Assembly (NCBI RefSeq): GCF_014385165.1
Contig: NZ_JACRTF010000001.1
Location: 2,232,001 to 2,296,000 of the forward strand
DNA length: 64,000 nucleotides
From: Jilunia laotingensis
GTDB lineage: Bacteria; Bacteroidota; Bacteroidia; Bacteroidales; Bacteroidaceae
Reading direction: 5' to 3'
Part shown: one piece after another, positions 7,618 through 18,000 of the stretch
Layout: each line of letters starts with the position of its first letter
Numbering within the stretch: the first letter of the stretch is position 1
The notes under the pieces: generated by a model
Databases searched by the model: none
What the model saw: the letters and a program-made list of their open reading frames with translations, nothing else
Told to the model about the DNA's origin: nothing
Program-made: the position numbers and the translations under genes

Positions 7618-8988
7618 CTAAAGTTCTATCCCATACAATTTCAGTTTATTATAAAGTGTTTTCCGATCAATATTCAGTAGTTGTGCAGCTTTACTTTTAT
7701 TATTCCCGGTCTGCCTGAGTGCTTCCAGTATATGCTCTTTTTCAATCTCTTCGTTCTTCAACGCCATATTATTGCTCGGCACAGGCGTTTCTGATAGTTC
7801 GCTCCCCAACTCCATTGGAGTGATAAAACTGCCTTGGGCAAGGAGTGTGGCACGTTTAATGATATTTTTCATTTGCCGGAGGTTGCCCGGCCAATGATAG
7901 TCAAGTAACAGTCGGGAAGCTTTTGCATCAAAACCTATTAATTGTTTATCCAACTCCTTGTTTGCTTGGTCTAGAAAGAAGTTGGCAAAGAGTAGAATGT
8001 CCTCTCCGCGTTCTTTTAAGGTGGGCATACGTAGCGTAAACTCATTGATACGATGGTAGAGGTCTTCACGGAAAGTTCCTTTTTCGATGGCTTGTTCCAG
8101 ATTCTCATTGGTAGCGGACACAAGACGTATGTCAACAGTGATCTCTTGTGTGGAACCAACAGGGCGTATTCTTCGTTCCTGTAAGGCACGGAGAAGTTGT
8201 ATCTGCACTTCATAACTGAGGTTCCCTATCTCATCCAAAAAGATCGTGCCTCCGTTGGCTGCAACGAAGGCCCCCGTTTTATCAGTCAGTGCCCCCGTAA
8301 ATGAGCCTTTGATGTGACCGAAGAATTCGGAAGCTGCCAGTTCTTTTGGAATGGAGCCGCAGTCGATGGCGATAAAGGGCTTGTCCGCGCGCTTACTTAG
8401 CTGATGGATACGGTGGGCTACATACTCTTTTCCTGTTCCACTCGCACCGTTGATCAGTACGGACATATTTGTCGGAGCTACCAATCCGACATAATTATAG
8501 AGTTGCTTGGCTGCATCACTTTCACCTTCCAAATACGCAGGATTGTCTGTTGGCGAGTTTGAAACTTTAAGTGGTGAAGGAGTCATTTTATTTGAGTTTG
8601 GTTTGCTGGGAACGGCTGCATGACCTTCTTTGTTCTGTAAAGCTTCGGATATTTTCTTAAGAAGTTCTTCCGGGTTAACCGGTTTGGCAATGTAATCACG
8701 GGCACCCAGTTTGATGGCTTGTACGGCCGTTTGAATATCTGCGTATCCGGTCATTATGATCAAAGGAATATCCATACCACGTTCGTTCATCCACGACAGC
8801 AAGTGGATTCCGTCCTGGTCGGGCAATCGAAGGTCGGAAAGGATCAGGTCAGGCATTTCCGTGTCGATATGTTTCTTCGCCCGGGCTATGTTACTTTCCG
8901 AGGATACTTCAAAACCTTTCTTTCCTAACCATGTTTTCAACATCATGCCGTAGGTAATATCGTCTTCGATTATCAGTATAGATTTCAT
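7618..8988 (-). CDS. Sigma-54-dependent response regulator (NtrC family)
   Basis: 456 residues from the start MKSILIIEDD. An in-frame ATG 18 bases upstream is also possible; the first GTG lies inside the -7 element and is excluded. The N-terminal receiver domain has its phospho-acceptor Asp at residue 52 (LILSDLRLPD) and Lys in 'IAKPVNPEE'. The central AAA+ domain has Walker A GASGTGKE (181-188), the sigma-54 contact loop GSFTGA and Walker B FLDEIGN. The C-terminus is a Fis-type helix-turn-helix (NNKSKAAQLLNIDRKTLYNKL). It activates sigma-54 promoters when phosphorylated. The nearest kinase is the hybrid kinase at 12629. Confidence 0.93.
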   Translation of the reverse strand: MKSILIIEDDITYGMMLKTWLGKKGFEVSSESNIARAKKHIDTEMPDLILSDLRLPDQDGIHLLSWMNERGMDIPLIIMTGYADIQTAVQAIKLGARDYIAKPVNPEELLKKISEALQNKEGHAAVPSKPNSNKMTPSPLKVSNSPTDNPAYLEGESDAAKQLYNYVGLVAPTNMSVLINGASGTGKEYVAHRIHQLSKRADKPFIAIDCGSIPKELAASEFFGHIKGSFTGALTDKTGAFVAANGGTIFLDEIGNLSYEVQIQLLRALQERRIRPVGSTQEITVDIRLVSATNENLEQAIEKGTFREDLYHRINEFTLRMPTLKERGEDILLFANFFLDQANKELDKQLIGFDAKASRLLLDYHWPGNLRQMKNIIKRATLLAQGSFITPMELGSELSETPVPSNNMALKNEEIEKEHILEALRQTGNNKSKAAQLLNIDRKTLYNKLKLYGIEL

Positions 8989-9018
8989 GATCTCAGCTTT
9001 AGCCATTTTTGTGAGTGA

Positions 9019-9026
9019 CAAAGGTA
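9019..9026 (-). promoter_or_regulatory. -7 element of the response regulator gene
   Basis: Minus-strand TACCTTTG matches TAnnTTTG. It would start RNA near 9012, which rules out the GTG at 9021 as the start codon. Confidence 0.6.
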
Positions 9027-9047
9027 AGGGGTTTTATACTAAAATCG

Positions 9048-9055
9048 TATATTTG
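9048..9055 (+). promoter_or_regulatory. -7 element of the cyclophilin gene
   Basis: TATATTTG matches TAnnTTTG, 25 bases before the ATG at 9081. It is divergent from the regulator promoter and only about 20 bases away. Confidence 0.6.
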
Positions 9056-9080
9056 CAAACTTAAATTAAATGAAAGTGTT

Positions 9081-9929
9081 ATGAAGAGGAATTTATTAAT
9101 ACTATTAACCGTGCTGGCTTACGTGGGTATGGCTTCTTGTAAGTCAGGACAAAAGAAAGATTCAGATATGGAAAATCAGAAAGAAACAATGTTGAAAATT
9201 GAAACGACGCTTGGTGATATCAAAGTCAAGTTGTATAATGAAACACCGAAGCATCGGGATAATTTTATTAAGCTGGCAAAGGAAGGAATGTATGACGGTA
9301 CGTTGTTTCATCGTGTCATAAAGGATTTCATGGTTCAGGCCGGTGATCCCGATTCAAAAAATGCACCGAAAGGCAAGATGCTGGGTGCCGGTGACGTAGG
9401 TTATACGATTCCGGCAGAGATTGTTTATCCGAAGTATTTCCATAAGAGAGGAGCATTGTCGGCTGCCCGTCAGGGAGATAATGTGAATCCGAAGAAAGAG
9501 TCCTCCGGCTGTCAGTTCTATATCGTAACCGGAAAGGTGTATAATGATTCTACTTTACTTAATATGGAGAAACAGATGAACGAAAACAAACTGACGACTC
9601 TCTTCAATGCATTGGCTCAAAAACATATGAAGGAAATCTATAAGATGCGCAAGGAGAACAATGAAGAAGGATTGTACGATTTGCAGGAAAAATTGTTTGC
9701 GCAGGCGCAAGAAGAGGCAGCCAAGCAGCCGGAGTTCCGTTTCACCAAAGAGCAGGTAGAGGCATATACCACAGTAGGAGGCACGCCACATTTGGATGGT
9801 GAATATACTGTATTTGGCGAGGTTGTAGAAGGTATGGACATCGTTGATAAGATACAGAATGTGAAAACAGACCGTAACGACCGTCCCGAAGAAGATGTGA
9901 AGATCATTAAAGTCGAAGTGGAGAAGTGA
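9081..9929 (+). CDS. Peptidyl-prolyl cis-trans isomerase, cyclophilin type, lipoprotein
   Basis: 282 residues from MKRNLLILL. Lipobox MASC. The cyclophilin fold is seen in 'KVKLYNETPKHRDNFIKLAKEGMYDGTLFHRVIKDFMVQAGD' and 'ESSGCQFYIVTGK', ending with 'YTVFGEVVEGMDIVDKIQ'. A charged helical insert (about residues 150-215) interrupts the domain, as seen in Bacteroides members of the family. It should help fold envelope proteins in the periplasm. I chose the ATG at 9081 because earlier in-frame codons lie upstream of the promoter. Confidence 0.9.
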   Translation: MKRNLLILLTVLAYVGMASCKSGQKKDSDMENQKETMLKIETTLGDIKVKLYNETPKHRDNFIKLAKEGMYDGTLFHRVIKDFMVQAGDPDSKNAPKGKMLGAGDVGYTIPAEIVYPKYFHKRGALSAARQGDNVNPKKESSGCQFYIVTGKVYNDSTLLNMEKQMNENKLTTLFNALAQKHMKEIYKMRKENNEEGLYDLQEKLFAQAQEEAAKQPEFRFTKEQVEAYTTVGGTPHLDGEYTVFGEVVEGMDIVDKIQNVKTDRNDRPEEDVKIIKVEVEK

Positions 9930-9973
9930 GTAGAGAAAAGTGAAGAAGGTATAGTGAAAAGTGGAGAATTAAG

Positions 9974-11212
9974 ATGTTGAAAATAAACAGGCATATACTC
10001 GGCAATGGACTAAGGTTGGTGCATTCGCAGGACAACAGTACACAAATGGTGGCATTGAATATATTATATAATGTAGGTGCCCGCGATGAACATCCGGAAC
10101 ATACAGGGTTTGCGCATCTTTTCGAGCATCTTATGTTTGGTGGCTCGGTCAATATTCCCGATTATGACGCACCTTTACAGTTGGCTGGCGGAGAGAATAA
10201 TGCCTGGACAAATAACGATATCACTAATTATTACCTTACCGTGCCCCGTCAGAACGTGGAAATCGGTTTCTGGCTTGAGTCCGACCGTATGCTGAGCCTT
10301 GATTTCAACGAGCGAAGCCTGGAGGTACAGCGGGGGGTGGTCATGGAAGAGTTTAAACAGAGATGCCTCAATCAGCCTTATGGGGATGTGGGGCATCTCT
10401 TACGTCCTCTAGCCTATAAAGTGCATCCCTATCAATGGCCTACCATCGGTAAAGAATTGTCGCATATTGCCAATGCAACGCTGGAAGAGGTAAAAGAATT
10501 TTTCTTTCGTTATTATGCGCCTAATAATGCCGTACTTGCCGTAACGGGAAATATTTCGTTCGAAGAAACAGTGATGCTTACGGAGAAATGGTTCGGGGCG
10601 ATTCCACGTCGCGACGTGCCTGTGCGCCAATTGCCGCAAGAGCCTTTGCAAACCGAAGGGCGGCGTATGACGGTTGAACGTAATGTCCCGCTTGATTCCC
10701 TCTTTATGGCATATCACATGTGCGACCGTTTGCATCCCGATTATTATGCCTTTGATATTCTTTCGGACATTTTGAGCAATGGTCGTTCCAGTCGGTTGAA
10801 CCAGCACTTGGTGCAGGATAAGCAGATATTTTCAAGCATTGATGCTTATATTGCCGGTTCGGTGGATGCCGGGCTGTTTCATATTGCCGGCAAACCGGCA
10901 GCAGGCGTTTCCTTGGAAGAAGCAGAAAATGCAGTGCGTCGGGAATTGGAGATGCTGCAACGTGAGGCCGTTGTAGAACAAGAATTGGAGAAAGTAAAAA
11001 ATAAATTTGAATCTACCCAGATATTCGGTAATATAAACTACCTGAATGTGGCCACCAATCTTGCTTGGTTCGAACTGAATGGGCAGGCGGAAGATATGGA
11101 AAAGGAAGTAGAGCATTACCGGTCTGTCACTTCAGACCAGTTGCAGTCAGTCGCTCAAAAAGCCTTTGTTGAAGATAATAGCGTGGTGTTGCATTACCGT
11201 GCAGAGAATTGA
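9974..11212 (+). CDS. M16 family zinc peptidase
   Basis: 412 residues. The inverted zinc motif HLFEH is at residues 48-52 (FAHLFEHLMFGG), with the downstream Glu in 'EVQRGVVMEEFKQR'. This is a single M16 core pair of about 45 kDa without a signal peptide, so a cytoplasmic processing or degrading peptidase is likely. It follows the cyclophilin gene by 44 bases and precedes a MATE transporter by 46. Confidence 0.9.
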   Translation: MLKINRHILGNGLRLVHSQDNSTQMVALNILYNVGARDEHPEHTGFAHLFEHLMFGGSVNIPDYDAPLQLAGGENNAWTNNDITNYYLTVPRQNVEIGFWLESDRMLSLDFNERSLEVQRGVVMEEFKQRCLNQPYGDVGHLLRPLAYKVHPYQWPTIGKELSHIANATLEEVKEFFFRYYAPNNAVLAVTGNISFEETVMLTEKWFGAIPRRDVPVRQLPQEPLQTEGRRMTVERNVPLDSLFMAYHMCDRLHPDYYAFDILSDILSNGRSSRLNQHLVQDKQIFSSIDAYIAGSVDAGLFHIAGKPAAGVSLEEAENAVRRELEMLQREAVVEQELEKVKNKFESTQIFGNINYLNVATNLAWFELNGQAEDMEKEVEHYRSVTSDQLQSVAQKAFVEDNSVVLHYRAEN

Positions 11213-11258
11213 ATTTGGAAAGTAGGAATAAGATACACAAAATAACAGCTGTGAGAAT

Positions 11259-12611
11259 ATGAATTTGAGAACCTTCTATAATACCTATAAAGGGCATTAT
11301 AAAGCTTTGTTTCTTTTGGGACTTCCCATTGTTATCGGTCAGGTTGGAGTCATTGTTTTAGGATTTGCCGATACGTTGATGATCGGTCACCATAGTACCA
11401 GTGAATTGGGTGCGGCTTCTTTTGTGAACAATGTATTTAATTTGGTCATTATATTTAGCACAGGTTTTTCCTACGGACTGACTCCGGTGGTAGGGAGCTT
11501 TTATGGAAATCGTAAGTTCGCTCCTGCAGGTCAGGCCTTGCGGTGTAGTTTGCTGGCTAATTTATTGGTAGGGTTGCTGCTTACGCTGATAATGGGCATT
11601 CTCTATCTGAATGTTGAACACCTGGGTCAACCGGCAGAACTGATGCCTTTGATCAAACCTTATTATATCGTTTTACTTATTTCTATTGTTTTTGTTTTAC
11701 TGTTTAATGGATTCAAGCAGTTCACTGATGGCATTACGGATACTAAGACTGCCATGTGGATATTGTTAGGGGGTAATGTGCTTAATATTGTTGGAAATTA
11801 TATTCTGATAAACGGTAAGTTGGGGTGTCCCGAACTGGGGTTGTTAGGTGCAGGTATCAGTACCCTCTTTTCGCGCATTGTGATGGTATTGGTGTTTGCT
11901 CTTGTATTTTTCGGTAGCCGCTGTTTTCTTCGTTACAAAGTGGGCTTTTTCAGGTTGGGATGGTCTCGTCCGATGTTTATGCGTTTGAATGCACTTGGTT
12001 GGCCGGTGGCTTTTCAAATGGGCATGGAAACAGCTTCCTTCAGCTTAAGCGCGGTAATGATTGGCTGGTTGGGTACGATCGCGCTTGCTTCTCATCAAAT
12101 CATGTGCGCTATTTCACAGTTCACGTTTATGATGTTTTACGGTATGGGTGCTGCGGTCGCTGTTCGGGTAAGTAATTTTAAAGGTCAGGAGGATATGGTA
12201 AATGTGCGCCGCTCTGCTTATGCCGGATTCCAACTTATCATGGCGATGGCGTTGGTATTAGGGGGCATCGTATTTCTGTTCCGTAATTACCTTGGCGGAT
12301 GGTTCACTGATAACGAAGAAGTGTCTGCCTTGGTAGCCTTGCTGATCATTCCGATGTTGGTCTATCAATTTGGCGATGGACTTCAGATCAATTTTGCCAA
12401 TGCTTTGCGAGGTATCTCTGATGTAAAGCCTATGATGCTGATTGCTTTTATTGCTTACTTCATTATTTCCCTGCCGGTGGGCTATTTCTGTGGTTTTGTT
12501 TTGAACTGGGGAGCTGTCGGGGTTTGGATGGCTTTTCCTTTCGGATTGACCAGTGCAGGCGTTATGTTGTGGTTGCGTTTCCGGTATAAAACCCGGACTT
12601 TGCACTCTTGA
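11259..12611 (+). CDS. MATE family efflux transporter
   Basis: 450 residues with about 12 membrane helices in two similar halves. The first half has 'LGLPIVIGQVGVIVLGFADTLMIGHHSTSELGAASFVN'; the second has 'ALGWPVAFQMGMETASFSLSAVMIGWLGTIALASHQI'. The family exports drugs or metabolites in exchange for Na+ or H+; the substrate cannot be told. The kinase gene starts 17 bases after the stop. Confidence 0.9.
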   Translation: MNLRTFYNTYKGHYKALFLLGLPIVIGQVGVIVLGFADTLMIGHHSTSELGAASFVNNVFNLVIIFSTGFSYGLTPVVGSFYGNRKFAPAGQALRCSLLANLLVGLLLTLIMGILYLNVEHLGQPAELMPLIKPYYIVLLISIVFVLLFNGFKQFTDGITDTKTAMWILLGGNVLNIVGNYILINGKLGCPELGLLGAGISTLFSRIVMVLVFALVFFGSRCFLRYKVGFFRLGWSRPMFMRLNALGWPVAFQMGMETASFSLSAVMIGWLGTIALASHQIMCAISQFTFMMFYGMGAAVAVRVSNFKGQEDMVNVRRSAYAGFQLIMAMALVLGGIVFLFRNYLGGWFTDNEEVSALVALLIIPMLVYQFGDGLQINFANALRGISDVKPMMLIAFIAYFIISLPVGYFCGFVLNWGAVGVWMAFPFGLTSAGVMLWLRFRYKTRTLHS

Positions 12612-12628
12612 TTTCACGTTTTATAGTT

Positions 12629-14965
12629 ATGACTCCTTCCCGTTTTACCAAGTTCAAGATAGCGGCTGGATATTCTCTTTTGTTAGCTATTCTTTTCTTC
12701 TCCCTCATATTTGTACGTAGGGAAATGGATACACTTGCTGCTTCCGATGACCAACAGAATCTGATGACAGATAGCTTGTTGATCCTCCTCCGCGAAAAGG
12801 ATCGTAATACGATTCAAATGTTGCGTGTACTGAGTGAGGCGAACGATAGTCTTCTTTCTGCAAGGGAAATAGAAGAGATCATTGCCGAACAAGATTCTGT
12901 TGTTACTCAGCAACGTGTTCAGCATCGGGTAATTACGAAACGGGATTCGTTGATTACCAAACCCAAGAAGAAAGGCTTCTTCAAACGGTTGGCCGAAGCT
13001 TTTGTCCCTTCTAAACAAGATACGGCAGTCTTGGTCAATACTTCGTTGGAATTTGCCACCGATACCATTCTTGAAGCTTATAATCCAGCCGATTCCTTAC
13101 ATCAGAAGCTTCGGGCTGCCAGTGAACAGAAAAAAGCACGTAAGAAAACGGTTATTCGGCACAGAAATACACAGTTCCGTCGATTGGATACACAGTTGAC
13201 AGCCCGAATCGACAGTCTGGTGAAAAGTTATGAATTAAATGAGATGCAGCGGGCTCAGGATGAAGCGGAAAAGGCACAGGACATCCGGCAGCGATCCGCC
13301 CAAACCATTGGAGGCATAGCGATTGGTGCTGTGTTATTATCTGCTTTTTTCTTGTTGCTGATTTGGAGAGATATAACTCGTAGTAACCGGTATCGACATC
13401 AATTGGAAGAGGCCAACCAGCGTGCGCAGGAACTTCTTGAAGCCCGTGAAAAGCTGATGCTTGCTATTACCCACGATTTTAAGGCACCTCTCGGTTCTAT
13501 CATTGGGTATACAGATCTGCTGACCCGGCTCACTGGAGATGAACGTCAGCGATTCTATCTTGATAACATGAAAAGCTCTTCACAACATTTATTGAGGTTG
13601 GTGAGCGATTTGCTTGATTTTCACCGCCTCGATCTTAATAAGGCTGAAATACATCGGGTAACTTTCAACCCTTCACAACTTTTTGAAGAAATCCGGGTCA
13701 GTTTCGAACCCCTCACATCTCATAAAGGTCTTGCACTTTGTTGTGAGATAGATTCCTCATTGGATGGGCGTTTTGTTAGTGATCCGCTCCGTATCCGCCA
13801 GATTGTGAATAACCTTTTATCCAATGCCGTAAAATTCACGTCTGAAGGTTCTATAACCATTGTTGCTAGTTATAATTCTTCCAGTATGCGTATTGATGTC
13901 AAAGATACGGGAAAGGGAATGGCACCGGAGGATCAAGAACGTATCTTTCAGGAATTCACGCGCCTTCCGGGTGCCCAGGGCGAAGAAGGGTTTGGCTTGG
14001 GACTATCGATAGTGCATAAATTAGTTGTATTGCTTGAAGGAAATATTCATGTGCATAGTGTATTGGAGGAAGGAAGTACTTTTACGGTCGTTTTACCGCT
14101 TTTCCCAGTGGGCGGGCAAGAATATATCTCCGGGAAAGGGTCAAGTTCTGAGTCCAAGCGAGATCGGGCTGAGAACAAGGTTGATGCATCGACAGAAGAT
14201 ATGAAAGTATCGTATCCTATACGGGTTCTTCTGATCGATGATGACAAGATTCAACTAACCCTTACGGCTGCCATGCTTCAACAACATGGAATTGATGCAG
14301 TTTGTTGTGAACAGTTGGACGAGTTGACAGAATATCTTCGTGAAGATCATTTCGATGTTTTGCTTACAGATGTGCAGATGCCAGCCATTAACGGATTCGA
14401 TCTGCTTAAATTGCTTCGCGCTTCCAATATTCCTCAGGCTAAGACGATCCCGGTGATTGCCGTTACTGCTCGTAGTGATATGGATGAACCGGCTTTTATT
14501 GAATATGGTTTTGCCGGTTGTTTGCACAAACCTTTTACGGTGGCGGAACTTATTGAAAAGGTAGGGGTTGGAGATAACTACCATCCTGTTTCTATACAAT
14601 GTAATGATACAAGAGTCCCCCGTTTGGCAGCATTTGACTTTAAGTCACTGATTGCTTTTTCGGAGGATGATCCGGATGCGTCGCGTTCCATTCTATCCAG
14701 TTTTGTTGAGGAAACGGGGAAAAATATAAATCGGATGGAACACTCTTTGCAGATGGAAGATTCGGAGGTGATTGCCGGTTTGGCCCATAAACTTCTTCCG
14801 CTTTTCACAATGATGGGAGCGTCACAAATTGTTTTATTACTAACCAAACTTGAAGGTTGCCGTGGAAAAGTTTGGTCTGATGAGGTAAAGCAGACCACAA
14901 TGACGGTTTTACCTCTTTTGAGACAGGTCGTTGAAGAAGCAGGAAAGTATTTAGCTACTCTATAA
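12629..14965 (+). CDS. Hybrid sensor histidine kinase with receiver and Hpt domains
   Basis: 778 residues from the ATG at 12629 (a TTG 21 bases upstream overlaps the MATE stop and is less likely). Order: a membrane helix at about 5-25; an extracytoplasmic region of roughly 190 residues rich in charged helices; a second helix (IGGIAIGAVLLSAFFLLLIW); HisKA with His282 (THDFKAPLGSIIGY); HATPase with NNLLSNAVKFT, DTGKGMAPEDQ and GFGLGLSIV; a receiver with Asp581 (LLTDVQMPAINGF); and a C-terminal Hpt-like domain with His720 (GLAHKLLPLF). The chain His-Asp-His suggests a phosphorelay ending in a separate regulator; the NtrC-type protein at 7618 is the nearest candidate. The sensed signal is unknown. 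Confidence 0.92.
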   Translation: MTPSRFTKFKIAAGYSLLLAILFFSLIFVRREMDTLAASDDQQNLMTDSLLILLREKDRNTIQMLRVLSEANDSLLSAREIEEIIAEQDSVVTQQRVQHRVITKRDSLITKPKKKGFFKRLAEAFVPSKQDTAVLVNTSLEFATDTILEAYNPADSLHQKLRAASEQKKARKKTVIRHRNTQFRRLDTQLTARIDSLVKSYELNEMQRAQDEAEKAQDIRQRSAQTIGGIAIGAVLLSAFFLLLIWRDITRSNRYRHQLEEANQRAQELLEAREKLMLAITHDFKAPLGSIIGYTDLLTRLTGDERQRFYLDNMKSSSQHLLRLVSDLLDFHRLDLNKAEIHRVTFNPSQLFEEIRVSFEPLTSHKGLALCCEIDSSLDGRFVSDPLRIRQIVNNLLSNAVKFTSEGSITIVASYNSSSMRIDVKDTGKGMAPEDQERIFQEFTRLPGAQGEEGFGLGLSIVHKLVVLLEGNIHVHSVLEEGSTFTVVLPLFPVGGQEYISGKGSSSESKRDRAENKVDASTEDMKVSYPIRVLLIDDDKIQLTLTAAMLQQHGIDAVCCEQLDELTEYLREDHFDVLLTDVQMPAINGFDLLKLLRASNIPQAKTIPVIAVTARSDMDEPAFIEYGFAGCLHKPFTVAELIEKVGVGDNYHPVSIQCNDTRVPRLAAFDFKSLIAFSEDDPDASRSILSSFVEETGKNINRMEHSLQMEDSEVIAGLAHKLLPLFTMMGASQIVLLLTKLEGCRGKVWSDEVKQTTMTVLPLLRQVVEEAGKYLATL

Positions 14966-15031
14966 ATCTTTTTTGTGCAAAAAATTGTTTTACTTTGTAC
15001 CAATTATACTAAGTACTGAATTCACGTTTTA

Positions 15032-18000
15032 ATGAAACGAAAATGGATAAGATGGGTGATCTGGATTATACTCACCCCTATATTGTTGTTTGTAATACTT
15101 ATGGTATTGCTGTATGTGCCTCCCGTACAGAATTTTTTGCGGAAGCAAGCTACTGAATTTGCTTCCAAAGCTACCGGTATGGAGATAAACGTTGGCCGCA
15201 TCGATCTTCGTTTCCCTTTGAACCTTTTAGTGCGGGATGTAGAAGTCATACAGGCTCCTGATACTTTGCTTACTCTGGGCAGTTTGAATGTAAGTGTACA
15301 GGCGATGCCCCTTTTCAAAGGACGTGTCGAAGTGGATGATATTACTTTGCAGCGTGTTTCAGTTAATTCTGCTCATTTGATTGACGGCATGCAAATACGT
15401 GGTGTGTTAGGACGTTTTTTTCTGGAGAGCCATGGCGTTGATCTAAAGAATGAGTCTGCAATAATTAACCGGACTGAATTATCCGACACGCACATCAGCC
15501 TTATTCTAAATGATACAACCGCTACCGAAAAAGCCGATACTGCTTCTACTCCTGTAAATTGGAAGATTGATCTGCATGCACTTAATTTAGATAATGTATC
15601 GTTCAGTATGCAGCTTCCGGGCGATTCCATGCGGTTGGCAACCCATGTCGGTGAGGCAGCTGTCAAGGATGTTTCTGCCGATCTTAAGAATCAGTATTAT
15701 AGTTTGGCGTCTTTCTTGCTTAGCGGTACTTCCGTTAATTATGATACGGGCAACACTGAACCCACCTCTGGGTTTGATCCAGCACATGTCGCATTACGGG
15801 ATATTCGTATCGGAATAGATTCTGTCCTTTATAAAGGACGTGATATAAATGCCGCTATCCGTGAATTTTCCATGAATGAGCGTTCCGGCCTGAGCATCAC
15901 ATCTCTTACCGGTCGTGTATATGCTGACAGTACGGTAATCCGTGTACCGGATTTTCGTTTGTTGACCCCCCACTCGGAAATGAGTCTTACTGCCCAGACT
16001 TATTGGGAATTGGTGAATATTCCGACTACAGGACGGTTGACAGCTCGCTTTAATGCCCTTATCGGAAAACAGGATGTCATGCTTTTTGCCGGTTCTCTTC
16101 CTGAAGCTTTCAAGGAAGCTTATCCGTTCCGTCCGCTTGTTATACAGGCGGGAACCGAAGGTAACCTGAAATTAATGCAGATTTCCCGTTTTAAGATAGA
16201 TCTGCCAGGGGCTTTCTCGGTAGACGGTGGTGGCGAACTTTATAATATAACGGATAGTCTTACCCGTTCCGCTTCACTTGACTTGAAGATGCGAACTGGA
16301 AATCTGAATTTCCTTACTACATTGGCTGATATGCAACCGGGGGCACCTCTTGTAATTCCTGACAGTATGCAGCTTGATGCCCGGCTCGGGATGGAAGGGC
16401 CTGAATATACCGCCCGTCTTAAACTAAAGGAGAAGGAAGGCTTGTTAAATCTTTCCGCTGCGCTTAATAGTAGTACGGAAGTATACAATGCCGACCTTAA
16501 GATTGAGGATTTGCAGATTGACCATTTTTTGCCGAAAGACTCTATATATGGGTTTACAGCGTCTCTAACGGCTAAGGGGCGTGGACTGGACTTTACTTCT
16601 TATCGTTCTTATGCCACTGTACAAGCTTCTGTCGGACAGTTGGATTATGCCAATTATCATATTTCCGGCATTGACCTAAGCGGAACGTTGAAAGGAGCAG
16701 TTGCGACAGCGCAACTCACCAGTGATAATCCTTTGCTAAAGATGAAATTGGATGCCGAATACAACTTGGCTCATAACTATCCTGATGGTAAAGTGGATAT
16801 GGATGTTACGTATCTGGATACCGAAAAACTCTTTGGTATCGGTTTTAACAAACCGTCTGCAAATACAAATTCCAAGGTAGGCAAAACAACTGACAATATA
16901 AAGGTGGAAAGGCAACTGGCATTCCTGTTTTCCGGAGAAGTCCGTAAGAATCGTGTGTTTACTCATTTGACTTCCGGTGACCTAAAATTGAATCTTAGTG
17001 CCCGTGCCGGATTAGAACCTTTGATTCGTGAATCGACTCATTTTGCTGATGTGTTGATGAGGCAGATTGATGATAAAGAACTCAACCATGTTGAATTGCG
17101 TAAGGCACTTCCCACCGCTGTATTTTCTTTCTCGGCCGGCCGAGATAATCCGATGGCTTGGTATCTGTCTACTCAAAATATTTCTTATAAGGATGCGTCC
17201 GTCAAAATAGGTTGTGCCCCGGATTGGGGAATCAATGCAAAAGCATCCCTTCATGCACTCAAAATAGACACGCTTCAACTTGATACCCTATTCCTTACCT
17301 TGAAGCAGGATACCAGTCGCATTAATCTGCGTGGTGGGGTGATTAACGGACCTAATAATCCACAAATCACATTTAAATCAACATTAACAGGGGAGATTCG
17401 GGATAAAGATGCCGAACTGACAGCACAGTATATTAATAATAAAGGAGAGACAGGACTTCTCTTTGGAATCAATGCACGTCCGTTGACTGGTGGGCAGGGG
17501 AAAGGTAATGGTATTGCCCTTACTTTAGTGCCTGAAGAACCTATAATTGCTTTCCATAAGTTCCGGTTTGTGGAACATCATAACTGGATATACCTCCATA
17601 AAAACATGCGCGTGTACGCCAATGTAGATATGCAGGACAAAGAAGGGATGGGAATTCGTATGCAATCACTTACTAGTGATACTGTTTCTTTACAGAACAT
17701 GGATGTGGAATTGAGGCGTATCCGTTTGGATGAGCTTTTCAGCATTGTGCCTTATATGCCGCAGATCACCGGACTGCTGTCGGCTGAAGCACATTATATA
17801 CAAACGGAAAAATCATTGGAGCTTTCTGCTGAGGCTACCATTGACGAATTGACTTACGAACGCCAGCGTATCGGTGACATCACATTAGGTGCCAGTTGGT
17901 TGCCCGGTGACGAGGGAAGACAATATGTCAATACCTATCTGACGCATGACGGGACCGAAATCATGGTTGCCGATGGTTCTCTGTTTCCAACATCTTCAGG

